Source: Sphingobium fuliginis (GTDB lineage: Bacteria; Pseudomonadota; Alphaproteobacteria; Sphingomonadales; Sphingomonadaceae). Taken from it: a DNA stretch of 64,000 nt. The translations under genes and the position numbers were made by a program. Of this stretch, positions 52,830 through 61,002 are shown piece after piece. The stretch lies in contig NZ_SEON01000001.1 in assembly GCF_004152845.1 (NCBI RefSeq), forward strand, positions 248,001 to 312,000. The letters are read 5' to 3'. The notes under the pieces were generated by a model. That model saw only the letters and a program-made list of their open reading frames with translations, had not been told where the DNA came from and searched no databases. Positions within the stretch are counted from its first letter, which is position 1. The number at the start of each line of letters is the position of its first letter.

Positions 52830-52860
52830 GATCATTCATATCTATAATGCTCCAATGATC
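52830..52860. promoter_or_regulatory. Inverted repeat and promoter between TetR and SDR genes
   Basis: GATCATT (52830-52836) and AATGATC (52854-52860) form a perfect 7-bp inverted repeat flanking TATAAT (52843-52848), a -10 hexamer for the SDR gene. A TetR operator is the natural reading. Confidence 0.6.
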
Positions 52861-52879
52861 GCCCGCAAGGAGCTTCACG

Positions 52880-53635
52880 ATGAACACTGTCCTCATCACC
52901 GGCTGTTCGACCGGCTTCGGCCGTGACACCGCCCTCCATTTCCTGAACCAGGGCTGGAATGTCGTCGCCACCATGCGCGATCCCGCAGCCAGCACCCTGC
53001 CCGCCTCCGACCGGTTGCGCATATTGCCGCTCGACGTCACGGATATGAGCAGCATCGCCGCGGCGGTCGCGGAGGCGGGGCCGGTCGACGTGCTGGTGAA
53101 CAATGCCGGGGTGGGCTGGCTAAATGCCGTAGAGGGCACCCCCCTGGAAACGGTGCGCGCCATCTTCGAGACCAACCTGTTCGGCGCGATCGCGATGATG
53201 CAGGCGGTGTTGCCGGGAATGCGGGCGCGGCGCACGGGCGTGATCGTGAACGTCAGCTCCAGTTCGCTCTACAAGCCTTTGCCGCTGCTCTCGGTCTATC
53301 GCGCCAGCAAGGCGGCCATGAATGCGCTCACCGAGTCCGCCGCGCACGAACTTGCGCCGTTCGGCATCAGGGTGCGGATCGTCATGCCCGGCATGGCGCC
53401 TTCGACCAGCTTTGGTGACACGGCGCGGGGCCAGGTGATGAAAGATGGCGGCTTCCCCGCGGCCTATGCCGATTATGCACAGCAGACGCTGGCCGCGCTC
53501 ATGGAGGCCGCCAACGGTCCGGTCACGGTCGGACAGGATGTGGCGGACGCTGTCTATCGCGCGGCGACCGATCCGGAGTGCCCGGCAGTGCTGCCGGCCG
53601 GCGCCGACGCCGTCGCCTGGGCAAGAGACGCCTGA
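52880..53635 (+). CDS. Short-chain dehydrogenase/reductase
   Basis: 251 aa. Cofactor motif TGCSTGFGRD (TGxxxGxG) near residue 8, NNAGVG near residue 76, catalytic Ser in VSSSSLYKPL (about 128) and Tyr-x-x-x-Lys in YRASKAA (about 140-144). Classical SDR, NAD(P)H-dependent; substrate unknown. Regulated by the divergent TetR protein by position. SD AAGGAG at 52867. Confidence 0.92.
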   Translation: MNTVLITGCSTGFGRDTALHFLNQGWNVVATMRDPAASTLPASDRLRILPLDVTDMSSIAAAVAEAGPVDVLVNNAGVGWLNAVEGTPLETVRAIFETNLFGAIAMMQAVLPGMRARRTGVIVNVSSSSLYKPLPLLSVYRASKAAMNALTESAAHELAPFGIRVRIVMPGMAPSTSFGDTARGQVMKDGGFPAAYADYAQQTLAALMEAANGPVTVGQDVADAVYRAATDPECPAVLPAGADAVAWARDA

Positions 53636-53740
53636 TCTGTCAGGAACGATCCTCGATGCGATCCCGCAATCGCTATTATGCAGGGCCCGTCTCGTCCCGT
53701 GTCGACGGGGGTCGCTTCCTGAACCCGCCGGGGAGAGCAT

Positions 53741-53841
53741 CGTGCAGAAAAGTGGGAACCGGTTTTCGGTTTAAGCGATGCGACAACAGAAAGCTGGAGC
53801 GCGCGGCTAGCGCCTGATTTAACGCAGCGCGCTCTGGAAGC
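53741..53841. repeat. Dispersed alphaproteobacterial intergenic repeat
   Basis: Contains AGAAAAGTGGGAACCGGTTTTC with GCGATGCGACAACAGAAAGCTGGAGCGCG (cited in part), the hallmark words of a mosaic repeat found between genes in many Rhizobiales and sphingomonads. It occupies the 355-bp gap between the SDR gene and tRNA-Arg, which holds no CDS. Confidence 0.65.
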
Positions 53842-53945
53842 TTGTGGGATTTGGACTTCCTATTTTGCCGGAGAAGCGTTTCATGCCTTGGATGGAACGT
53901 TTGTACTGACGGAGGCCCAATGGAGCACGGATGTGATTGCCGATG

Positions 53946-53982
53946 TAAAAACGCCACCTTCTGCAATTTGCAGAAAGTGGCG
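53946..53982 (-). terminator. Terminator of tRNA-Arg
   Basis: 15-bp stem with one mismatch, CGCCACCTTCTGCAA (53952-53966) against TTGCAGAAAGTGGCG (53968-53982), followed on the minus strand by TTTTT, 9 bp past the tRNA 3' end. Confidence 0.88.
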
Positions 53983-53990
53983 GTTTTCCT

Positions 53991-54067
53991 TGGTGCACCC
54001 GGCGGGATTCGAACCCACGGCCCTCAGATTAGGAATCTGATGCTCTATCCTGCTGAGCTACGGGTGC
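53991..54067 (-). tRNA. tRNA-Arg (anticodon CCT)
   Basis: 77 nt including encoded CCA. Acceptor stem GCACCCG/CGGGTGC, D-arm TAGCTCAGCAGGATAGAGC, anticodon stem TCAGA/TCTGA with loop TTCCTAA giving CCU, and T-arm GTGGGTTCGAATCCCGC. Decodes AGG. It borders the accessory patch at 49.7-53.8 kb. Confidence 0.97.
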
Positions 54068-54101
54068 CCGGTGACGGCTCTATTGCGAGAGAGCGGCGCG
54101 G

Positions 54102-54584
54102 TCAATTCTTCGCGTCGGGGGGAATGACCGGAAAAGGCAGCGGCGCAACCTCCACGCCCTCCGCGATCAAGGCCCGGGCCTCGCTCAGGGCCACTTCGCC
54201 ATGGATGCTGGTGCGATCCTGCTCGCCATAATGCATGGCGCGCGCCTGTTCCGCGAAGTCGCGCCCGACCCAGGTCGAATCCTCCAGCGCCTTCTGCTGC
54301 GCCTTCGCCAGCGCAAGCACCAGTTCGCGCATTTTCGCTTCCTCGCCCGCACCCATGGTGATCGAAGCATCGCCCGAAGAAGCGATCTGCGGCATGGTTT
54401 CCGGCCGGCTGTTCCCCTTGGCAGCGACGGCGGGAGCCATCACCGCCTTGCCGACATGCCCGTCGCCGCAAAGCGGGCAGGCGAGCAGCCCACGCGCCTT
54501 CTGATCCTCATAATCGGCGCTGGAACCGAACCACGCCTCGAACACATGGCCTTGGGATTCGCATTTGAGGTCGAAAACGATCAC
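54102..54584 (-). CDS. DUF1178 family protein
   Basis: 160 aa from a GTG at 54584 that overlaps the amidase stop (GTGA). VIVFDLKCESQGHVFEAWFGSSADYEDQ is the DUF1178 N-terminal signature; CPLCGDGHVGKAVMAP gives, with C9, a zinc-ribbon-like set; C-terminal half FAEQARAMHYGEQDRTSIHGEVALSEARALIAEGV is also conserved. Function unknown. Coupled to the nitrilase-type amidase, a common alphaproteobacterial arrangement. Confidence 0.9.
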   Translation of the reverse strand: MIVFDLKCESQGHVFEAWFGSSADYEDQKARGLLACPLCGDGHVGKAVMAPAVAAKGNSRPETMPQIASSGDASITMGAGEEAKMRELVLALAKAQQKALEDSTWVGRDFAEQARAMHYGEQDRTSIHGEVALSEARALIAEGVEVAPLPFPVIPPDAKN

Positions 54585-55411
54585 GATAGCGTCACATCCA
54601 TGGGCAGGGATCGCCGGTTGGCGAGCGCGGGCACCCGCCCGCGCACGTCCTCTATGCGCGACAGGTCGATCTCCGCAAGAGCAAGGCCCGCCTGCTCGCC
54701 CATGTCGAGCACCATGTCCCCCCATGGGTCGACGATCAGGCTATGCCCATAGGTGTCGCGGCCATCCGCATGATGGCCCGTCTGCGCGGCGGCGATGACG
54801 AAGCAGCCCGCCTCTATGGCGCGCGCCCGCAGCAATATGTGCCAGTGCGCCTTCCCTGTCGGCACGGTGAAGGCAGCCGGCATCAGCAGCACCGTCGCGC
54901 CTGCGTTGGTGAGCGCCCGGTAGAGATCGGGAAAGCGCATGTCGTAACAGACCGACAATCCCATGCGGGCCCAGGGCGTGTCGACCGCCACGACCCGCTC
55001 GCCCGGCCCATAGACCGACGATTCGCGCCAGCTTTCGCCCGTCGCCAGATCGACGTCGAACAGATGGATCTTGTCGTAGCGGGCCCGGATCGCGCCGCCA
55101 TCGTCGATCATGAAGCTGCGATTGGCCCAGCGCCCGTCGCTCCGCTCATCCTTCAGCGGGGTTGAGCCCAGATGCACCCACAGCCCCTGCTTCGCCGCCG
55201 CATTGCGCACCACGGCGAGGACAGGGTCGTCCGCCTCCGAATGCAGGGTCGCCGCCGCCCTTTGCCGGTCGCGGTCCAGATAGCCCGCCATTTCGGGTGT
55301 GAAGAGAATATCCGCCCCCTCCCCCTTGGCACGCGCAGCCATGTCCGCGATGGCGGTGGCATTGGCGGCGGGATCGATCCCGCTGGTCATCTGGAAGATG
55401 GCGGCGCGCAT
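54581..55411 (-). CDS. Carbon-nitrogen hydrolase, deaminated-glutathione amidase (Nit1) type
   Basis: 276 aa. Catalytic triad Glu in ILFTPEMAGY (about 41), Lys in ARYDKIHLFDVD (about 111) and Cys in LSVCYDMRFPDLYRAL (about 153). The VCYDxRFPxLYR context is the Nit1/NitFhit subgroup, known to remove deaminated glutathione; assigned here by similarity of motif only. It follows grxC by 5 bp, which supports a thiol-metabolism link. Confidence 0.9.
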   Translation of the reverse strand: MRAAIFQMTSGIDPAANATAIADMAARAKGEGADILFTPEMAGYLDRDRQRAAATLHSEADDPVLAVVRNAAAKQGLWVHLGSTPLKDERSDGRWANRSFMIDDGGAIRARYDKIHLFDVDLATGESWRESSVYGPGERVVAVDTPWARMGLSVCYDMRFPDLYRALTNAGATVLLMPAAFTVPTGKAHWHILLRARAIEAGCFVIAAAQTGHHADGRDTYGHSLIVDPWGDMVLDMGEQAGLALAEIDLSRIEDVRGRVPALANRRSLPMDVTLS

Positions 55412-55416
55412 CCGGC

Positions 55417-55674
55417 CTATGCCCCCAGCAGGGCGTCGAGCTTGCCCTGCCGCTCAAGCATCGCCATGTCGTCGCTGCCGCCGATATGCCGGCCGTCGAT
55501 GAAAATCTGGGGCACGGTCGTCCCGCCATTGGCGCGGTCCAGCATTTCCTGCTGCCTGGGCCCGCCCATGGTGATGTCATATTCCTCGAACGCCACGCCC
55601 TTTCCGTTCAGCAGCGCCTTCGCCCGGGCGCAATAGCCGCACCAGGCCTTGGTATAGATTTCGACCTTCGCCAT
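55417..55674 (-). CDS. grxC: Glutaredoxin 3
   Basis: 85 aa thioredoxin-fold oxidoreductase using glutathione. Active site CGYC at residues 12-15, cis-Pro in TTVPQIFIDG, glutathione-binding GGSDD. Family-standard length. First gene of grxC-nit-DUF1178 on the minus strand. Confidence 0.96.
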   Translation of the reverse strand: MAKVEIYTKAWCGYCARAKALLNGKGVAFEEYDITMGGPRQQEMLDRANGGTTVPQIFIDGRHIGGSDDMAMLERQGKLDALLGA

Positions 55675-55718
55675 GTCTTACTCCTTGATCGTCGAAATTG
55701 TGGTTCGGCGGCTGTTTG

Positions 55719-56474
55719 TCAATCGGCGCCGTCCGGCAGCACCCGCGCCCAGCACAGCAGATGAACGCTTGCCGCTCCGCCGCGTTTCAGCGCCCGGGCG
55801 CAGGCGGCCGCCGTTGCGCCGCTGGTCTGCACGTCGTCGATCAGCAGAACGGCGCGTCCTTTGAGCATATGACCCGGGGCCAGGGCGAAGGCGCCGCGAA
55901 CCGCCTTCGCCCGCGTCTTCGGACTCATGCCGCGCAGGGGCCGGGTCCGGCGGGTGCGGAGCAGCGCATGATTGTCGACCGGCAAGCCGGTCAGCCGCGC
56001 CAGATGGCGGGCGATCAGCGCCGACTGGTTGAAGCCCCGCCACCACAAGCGCCAGCGGTGCAGCGGCACCGGCACGATGACGGCATCGCGCACCGCCGGA
56101 ACCTGCCGCGCCATCTGCCTCGCAATCAGCCGCGCAAGACCGATCCGCCGCCCATATTTCAGCCGCAGCGCCACGGTGCGGGCGACATCGCCATAGGCCA
56201 GCACCGCCCGCGCGCTGTCATAGGGCGGCGGATCGGCCAGACAGGCTCCGCATTCCGCGCCATCCCCGCGGTCATAGTCGAAGGGAAGCCCGCAACGCGC
56301 GCAGCAGGGCGCGCCCAGGAACCGCATCCCGCTCCAGCAGGCGAGGCAGAAGGCATCATCCGCAGCCACGATCTCGCCGCAGCCCGGGCAGCGTGGCGGC
56401 AGGGCATAATCGACCAGCGGGCCGAGCGTGGTTTTGAGGAGCGGGACGCTCTTGTGAAGCAGGGCAAGGGACAT
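55719..56474 (-). CDS. ComF family phosphoribosyltransferase-like protein
   Basis: 251 aa from ATG 56474 (AAGGGAG ahead; upstream ATGs have no SD). Double zinc-ribbon at the N-terminus (CPGCGE, CLACW, CARCGLPF, CGACL). Double-psi phosphoribosyltransferase part with LKYGRRIGLARLI, VPVPLHRWRLWWRGFNQS and PRPP loop VLLIDDVQTSGATA. In competent bacteria ComFC aids DNA uptake; the role in non-competent alphaproteobacteria is open. Divergent from the methyltransferase gene. Confidence 0.9.
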   Translation of the reverse strand: MSLALLHKSVPLLKTTLGPLVDYALPPRCPGCGEIVAADDAFCLACWSGMRFLGAPCCARCGLPFDYDRGDGAECGACLADPPPYDSARAVLAYGDVARTVALRLKYGRRIGLARLIARQMARQVPAVRDAVIVPVPLHRWRLWWRGFNQSALIARHLARLTGLPVDNHALLRTRRTRPLRGMSPKTRAKAVRGAFALAPGHMLKGRAVLLIDDVQTSGATAAACARALKRGGAASVHLLCWARVLPDGAD

Positions 56475-56502
56475 CATCTCCCTTGTTCCCGCTCCTTCGC
56501 CC

Positions 56503-57366
56503 ATGCACAAGGCCCCGATGACCAATCCCGACATCTTCGACCGAGCCCTGCGCGCCAAAAGGCGCGACCGGATGATGGCGCGCTTTGCCGAGCATGACTT
56601 CCTCTATCGCATGATGCTGGACGAACTGCTGGACCGGCTGGGCGACGTGCAGCGCGAGCTGAAGGAAGTGCTGGTGATCGGCTGCCCCGATGGCAGCGCG
56701 AGGGCCGCGCTGGAGGCGATGGGCAAGAGCGTCGTCTGCGCCGACCCCGGCTTTGCGGCGGCGAAGGCGCAGGGCGGCGTGCAGGCCGATGAAGACGCCC
56801 TGCCCTTTGCCGATGAAAGTTTCGACCTGGTGATCGCCTGCGGCACGCTGGACAGCGTCAACGACCTGCCCGGCGCGCTGATCCTGATGCGGCGGATATT
56901 GCGCCCCGACGGGCTGATGCTGGCTGCTTTCGCGGGCGCAGGCTCGCTGCAGCTACTCCGCGCCGCGTTGATGACGGGCGAAGGGGACCGGGCGGGGCAG
57001 CATATCCATCCGCAGGTCGACGTTCGCTCGGCGGGTGATCTGCTGGCGCGGGCAGGCTTTACCATGCCGGTTGCGGACGGCGAAGTGCTGACGGTGCGCT
57101 ACGGCGATATATTGCGGCTGATGCGCGACTTGCGGGGCATGGGGGCCGGCAATGTGCTGGCTTCGCGGCCGCCCGCGTTGCGGCGGGACGTTCTGATCGG
57201 GGCCACGGAGCATTTCGCGGCGGCGGCCGACATCGATGGGCGGACGGCGGAGCAGATGGCCGTCATCTATCTTAGCGGATGGAAGGCCGATCCCAGCCAG
57301 GCGCAGCCCGCGCGACGGGGCAGCGCGACCGTTTCCCTGGCGGAGGCGCTGAAGCCGAAGCATTGA
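56503..57366 (+). CDS. Class I SAM methyltransferase, NDUFAF5-like
   Basis: 287 aa. PDIFDRALRAKRRDRMMARFAEHDFL at the N-terminus is typical of alphaproteobacterial/mitochondrial NDUFAF5-type proteins (arginine hydroxylase in complex I assembly, in the SAM methyltransferase fold). SAM motif VLVIGCPDGSARAAL, LPFADESFDLVIACGTLDSVND, and LRRILRPDGLMLAAFAGAGSL. A second ATG at codon 6 is possible. Function inferred from family resemblance; BioC-like activity is the alternative. Confidence 0.82.
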   Translation: MHKAPMTNPDIFDRALRAKRRDRMMARFAEHDFLYRMMLDELLDRLGDVQRELKEVLVIGCPDGSARAALEAMGKSVVCADPGFAAAKAQGGVQADEDALPFADESFDLVIACGTLDSVNDLPGALILMRRILRPDGLMLAAFAGAGSLQLLRAALMTGEGDRAGQHIHPQVDVRSAGDLLARAGFTMPVADGEVLTVRYGDILRLMRDLRGMGAGNVLASRPPALRRDVLIGATEHFAAAADIDGRTAEQMAVIYLSGWKADPSQAQPARRGSATVSLAEALKPKH

Positions 57367-57512
57367 CGGCGGTGAAAATGCAGCAAGGGGACTGTTCAAT
57401 ATGCCGCACCCATGCCCGCGTCCCTTTCCGAAATCCCCCATAATTCCGCCATTTTACCGATTGGCACACGTCTTGCGATTTTCCCCGGGCAACAACCGGA
57501 GACTTGCCAGCC

Positions 57513-58628
57513 GTGCCGACCCTATCCGACAGCGCCCCCACAAAGGCCAAGCAGCCCGATGAGATCTGGTTCACCCGCTGCCCCGTTCCGACTGCCACCG
57601 GCATCGCCTACAAGCTGGGCTGGCTGACCGAGAGCTTCGAGGGCGACGGCATTGCGCTGCGCACCTTGCAGGAGTCGGGATCGGAACTCGGCCGCCATCA
57701 TTATGACCACCGCCTGCCCACGCTGATCCGCGAGGGCGGCAACATGCTGGCCATCGCCGCCCGCGCCCAGGGCGAGCCGACGAAGCTGATCGGCCTCACC
57801 TGGATCGAGGAGAGCCAGCTCATCCTAGCGCGGCCGGATTCCGGCATCCGCTCCGCCGCCGATCTCAAGGGCAAGCGGCTGGCCCTGCCCGGCTGGAGCC
57901 ACAACGACATCCCCAGCCATGTGCGCGGCACCAGCATCGCGCGCGGCATGTCGCTCGCGGGCTATAAGGGCGCCCTGGCGTCGGCGGGGCTGAGCTTCGA
58001 CGATGTAGAGCTGATCGAGACGCCCGACCGGCTGCGCAATATCGGCGGCAGCGGGCGCGACCTGCAACCACGCGGGTCGGGCCAGCGCAGCGGCGTCGGG
58101 CGGCTCTGGCCGATCGAGGCGCTGGTCGAGGGGAAGGTCGACGCCATCTATGTGAAGGGCGCCGCCGCGCTGGATCAGGCGCGGGAGAACGGTCTGGTCG
58201 TCGCCATCGATCTCGACGCCCTGCCCGACCCACGCTTTCGCGTGAACAACGGCACGCCGCGACCGATCACGGTCCATCAGAGCCTGATCGACGATCATTT
58301 CGACCTGCTGGTCCGCTTCCTGGCCGTCACCCTGCGCGCAGCCGATTGGGTCGCGGAGCAGCCCGACCGGCTGCGCGACATCCTCGAATATGAAACGGAG
58401 GGCAGCGCGCAGGCCGTCGACCAGGCCTATGCCCGGCTGCACGAAGGGCTGCACCCGACATTGGACGACGAACGGCTCGCCCTGTTCGACCTTCAGAAGA
58501 AGTTCCTGTTCACCCACGGCTTCCTCGATGCGGATTTCGCCCTGTCCGACTGGGTCGATCCCCGGCCGCTGGAGGCCGCCCGCGCCCTCAACGCCCAGCG
58601 TCCCCAACCTGTCGCCATTCCAGCCTGA
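57513..58628 (+). CDS. DszB-like desulfinase-family protein (first copy), cytosolic
   Basis: 371 aa if begun at GTG 57513; TTG 57504 is possible. Periplasmic-binding-protein fold of the SsuA/ThiY class, but with no signal peptide. IWFTRCPVPTATGIA puts C23 at the position of the nucleophile C27 in DszB (2-(2-hydroxyphenyl)benzenesulfinate desulfinase), and H63...R73 in HYDHRLPTLIREGG reproduces its His60-Arg70 spacing. SAADLKGKRLALP and VKGAAALDQA complete the fold. About one third or more of residues look identical to the second copy at 61003. Either a desulfinase-type enzyme or a binding protein that lost export. Confidence 0.8.
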   Translation: MPTLSDSAPTKAKQPDEIWFTRCPVPTATGIAYKLGWLTESFEGDGIALRTLQESGSELGRHHYDHRLPTLIREGGNMLAIAARAQGEPTKLIGLTWIEESQLILARPDSGIRSAADLKGKRLALPGWSHNDIPSHVRGTSIARGMSLAGYKGALASAGLSFDDVELIETPDRLRNIGGSGRDLQPRGSGQRSGVGRLWPIEALVEGKVDAIYVKGAAALDQARENGLVVAIDLDALPDPRFRVNNGTPRPITVHQSLIDDHFDLLVRFLAVTLRAADWVAEQPDRLRDILEYETEGSAQAVDQAYARLHEGLHPTLDDERLALFDLQKKFLFTHGFLDADFALSDWVDPRPLEAARALNAQRPQPVAIPA

Positions 58629-58640
58629 AAGGAAATAAGC

Positions 58641-59384
58641 ATGTCTGACACCAACGGACTTTCAAGGGAAACGATCGGCTTCGTGCTGCAGACGGAGAAG
58701 GACGCCCGCCGCGCCTTCCGCGTCCTGCGCGAGACCCATACCATCTCGGCCAGCGGCACCCTGTTCTTCGCGGTCCGCATCCCCGGCGAAGACAAGATCA
58801 TCACGCTGAACTATGCCGGTCTGTGGGAAGACGATCCCGATCAGGCCGTCACCAGCGTCATCGGCTTCGACGGCACGCTCCATTGGGGCAACGCACCGGG
58901 CGGCGCGGCGCGCTACCTCAAGATCTTCAAGAAATATCCGGACTTCCAGGCGATCAGCCACGTCCACACGCCGCATCTGGGCGCCTATTCGCAGGCGCAT
59001 TCGGAACTGCCGCTGCTGTACGTGCCCAACCGCCGCTTCCGCTTCACCGCGCAGCTTCCGGTCTATATCAACCGCCGCCAGCCTGAGCCCGACTTCATCC
59101 TGGAAGCGATCGAGCAGGATAGCGAAGTCCCCGGCATCGTGGAGGCCAATGGCGGCGCGACCATCTGGAGCTGGAAGGGGCTTCGCGACCTCACCAACAC
59201 CATCGTGCTGCTGGAGGAAGGCGCGCAGTTCCAGATATTGGGGCAGGCGCTCGGCGGGTCAAAGCCCTTCGGCCCCGGCGTGCTGGAGCAGCAGTGGAAG
59301 ATGGGCAAGCTGGTGCCGCCCGACGCCCGCGTCGATGATGACGGCACGATCCATCTGCCTGAAACCGCGCAAGCCGCCGAATGA
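58641..59384 (+). CDS. Class II aldolase/adducin-fold protein with degenerate active site
   Basis: 247 aa, SD AGGAAAT 12 bp after the previous stop. FRVLRETHTISASGTLFFAVRIPGED and ISHVHTPHLGAYSQAH (His107, His109) are the class II aldolase core. But the third zinc ligand, normally in an NHG motif, reads ANGGATIW, and the catalytic Glu position before the first His pair reads PGG. So metal binding is probably altered and true aldolase activity doubtful. Sits between the DszB-like and DszA-like genes, implying a role in the same pathway. Confidence 0.82.
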   Translation: MSDTNGLSRETIGFVLQTEKDARRAFRVLRETHTISASGTLFFAVRIPGEDKIITLNYAGLWEDDPDQAVTSVIGFDGTLHWGNAPGGAARYLKIFKKYPDFQAISHVHTPHLGAYSQAHSELPLLYVPNRRFRFTAQLPVYINRRQPEPDFILEAIEQDSEVPGIVEANGGATIWSWKGLRDLTNTIVLLEEGAQFQILGQALGGSKPFGPGVLEQQWKMGKLVPPDARVDDDGTIHLPETAQAAE

Positions 59385-59439
59385 TGTTTGAAGTCCGGCG
59401 CCGTTGCTGACGCATTTGCGCGGTTAATCGGACCAGACC

Positions 59440-59522
59440 CCTCCCGTTCGGCTGAGCCTGTCGAAGGGCCCTCCTTCTCCTGAAGAAGTGAAGGGCTTCG
59501 ACAAGCTCAGCCCGAACGGAGG
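59440..59522. repeat. Long imperfect palindrome, sphingomonad intergenic repeat
   Basis: Arms CTCCCGTTCGGCTGAGCCTG and its complement-like AAGCTCAGCCCGAACGGAG enclose TCGAAGG/CTTCGACA inner arms. The GTTCGGGCTGAGCTTGTCGAAG word is widespread between genes in sphingomonads. Interrupts the cluster between the aldolase-fold and monooxygenase genes. Confidence 0.75.
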
Positions 59523-59584
59523 TGAGGTGGTTCCGGTCAACCGCGCCATGCTCCAGCAGCGGCGTCGCTTTCCGGAGCGATCCC

Positions 59585-60943
59585 ATGTCCCAGAAGAAGC
59601 GCCAGCTTGCGCTCGCCGTTTTCCTGACCCGCCACGGCCATCATCCCGGCGCCTGGCGCCAACCGGGCACCGCCGATACCGGCAAGCCCGATTTCCGCTA
59701 TTGGGCCGGCCTCGTCCGCACCGCGGAGCGCGGCAAGCTGGACGCCGCCTTCTTCGCGGATTTCGTGGGACAGAGCGGCGACAGCACCAAGGGGATCGCC
59801 CGGCGGCATGCTTTCCTCGATTTCGAACCGCTGACCGCAACGGCGGCGCTGGCCAGCATCACCAGCCATATCGGGCTGGTCGCGACGGTGAACACCAATT
59901 TCGAACAGCCCTATGCGCTGGCGCGGCGCTTCGCCTCGCTCGACCATATCAGCGGCGGACGGATCGGCTGGAACATCGTGTCCTCGCTGGCGGACGGCGC
60001 GGCGAAAAGCTTCGGCATCGACCAGCCCGCCAGCCATGCCGAACGCTATGCCCGCGCCCATGACTTTGTGGAGCTGGCCAAGGCGCTGTGGGACAGTTGG
60101 GAAGACGACGCCTTCGAGGGCGCGGACAAGGACAGCGGCATCTACCTCAATGCCGACGCCGTGCATCCGGTCCATTATCGCGGGCCCTATTACGGCATCG
60201 ACAGCGTGCTCGACATGCCGCGCCCGATCCAGGGCTATCCGGTCTTCGCGCAGGCCGGCAATTCGGAGGTCGGCCGCGATTTCGCCGCCCGCCATGCCGA
60301 GATGATCTATGCCGCCGCCCAGTTCATCGAGGATGCGCAGGCCTTCTACAAGGATGTGAAGACGCGGGTCGCCGGTTACGGCCGCGATCCCGATACGCTG
60401 AAGGTGATGCCGGGCCTGTCCTTCACCATCGGCTCCAGTCTTCAGGAGGCGCAGGACAAGTTCGGCGCGCTGGAGGAGAAGGTCGATTTTTCAGGCGACC
60501 TCAATTTGATGGGGCATGACGTCAGCGCCTATCCGCTCGACGGGCCGCTACCCGACCTGCCGGAGCCGGAGAACGGCAAGGGCCGCTGGCGGCAGCTCAC
60601 CGCGCTGGCGCGGCGCGAGAATCTCAACATCCGCCAGCTTTTCCTGCGCTTCAACGCGGTGCGCGGGCATCGGGTGGTGCTGGGCACGCCGGTCGACATT
60701 GCCGACCAGATACAGGACTGGTTCGAGCGCGACGCCGCAGACGGTTTCAACCTGATCCCGCCGCTGTTGCCAAGTTCGCTGGAGGATTTCGTGGACCTTG
60801 TGGTGCCGGAACTCCAGCGGCGCGGGCTGTTCCGGACGGAATATGAGGGCACGACGCTGCGCGAGCATCTGAACCTGCCGCGTCCGGAGAATCCGAATGA
60901 GCGGCACGCTCCCGCCGAAGCCGTTCTGGAGTCCGCCGCCTAG
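59585..60943 (+). CDS. FMN-dependent monooxygenase, DszA/SnaA/NtaA family
   Basis: 452 aa from ATG 59585 (GGAGCG ahead). Luciferase-like TIM barrel: LAVFLTRHGHHPGAWRQP, AERGKLDAAFFADFVG, TNFEQPYALARRFASLDHISGGRIGWNIVSSL, HAERYARAHDFVELAKALWDSWEDDAF, VFAQAGNSEVGRDFAA and the C-terminal LVVPELQRRGLFRTEYEGTTLREHL, which closely follows DszA (dibenzothiophene-sulfone monooxygenase) and NtaA. Needs reduced FMN from a separate reductase, not present in the window. Likely cleaves a C-S or C-N bond of an unknown substrate. Confidence 0.92.
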   Translation: MSQKKRQLALAVFLTRHGHHPGAWRQPGTADTGKPDFRYWAGLVRTAERGKLDAAFFADFVGQSGDSTKGIARRHAFLDFEPLTATAALASITSHIGLVATVNTNFEQPYALARRFASLDHISGGRIGWNIVSSLADGAAKSFGIDQPASHAERYARAHDFVELAKALWDSWEDDAFEGADKDSGIYLNADAVHPVHYRGPYYGIDSVLDMPRPIQGYPVFAQAGNSEVGRDFAARHAEMIYAAAQFIEDAQAFYKDVKTRVAGYGRDPDTLKVMPGLSFTIGSSLQEAQDKFGALEEKVDFSGDLNLMGHDVSAYPLDGPLPDLPEPENGKGRWRQLTALARRENLNIRQLFLRFNAVRGHRVVLGTPVDIADQIQDWFERDAADGFNLIPPLLPSSLEDFVDLVVPELQRRGLFRTEYEGTTLREHLNLPRPENPNERHAPAEAVLESAA

Positions 60944-60952
60944 GACTGTCCT

Positions 60953-60972
60953 GCTCCTGCCGGCGCAGGAGC
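60953..60972. repeat. REP-like palindrome
   Basis: GCTCCTGC (60953-60960) pairs with GCAGGAGC (60965-60972) in the short gap before the second DszB-like gene; same core as 3453-3518 and 35622-35649. Confidence 0.65.
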
Positions 60973-61002
60973 ATATCCTACCAACATCGAAAGGATTGCC
61001 GA

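Noticed and set aside
57367..57512. A riboswitch or sulfur-responsive operator before the DszB-like cluster
   Set aside because: I could not find a conserved aptamer core or a clear inverted repeat; only a promoter region can be assumed.
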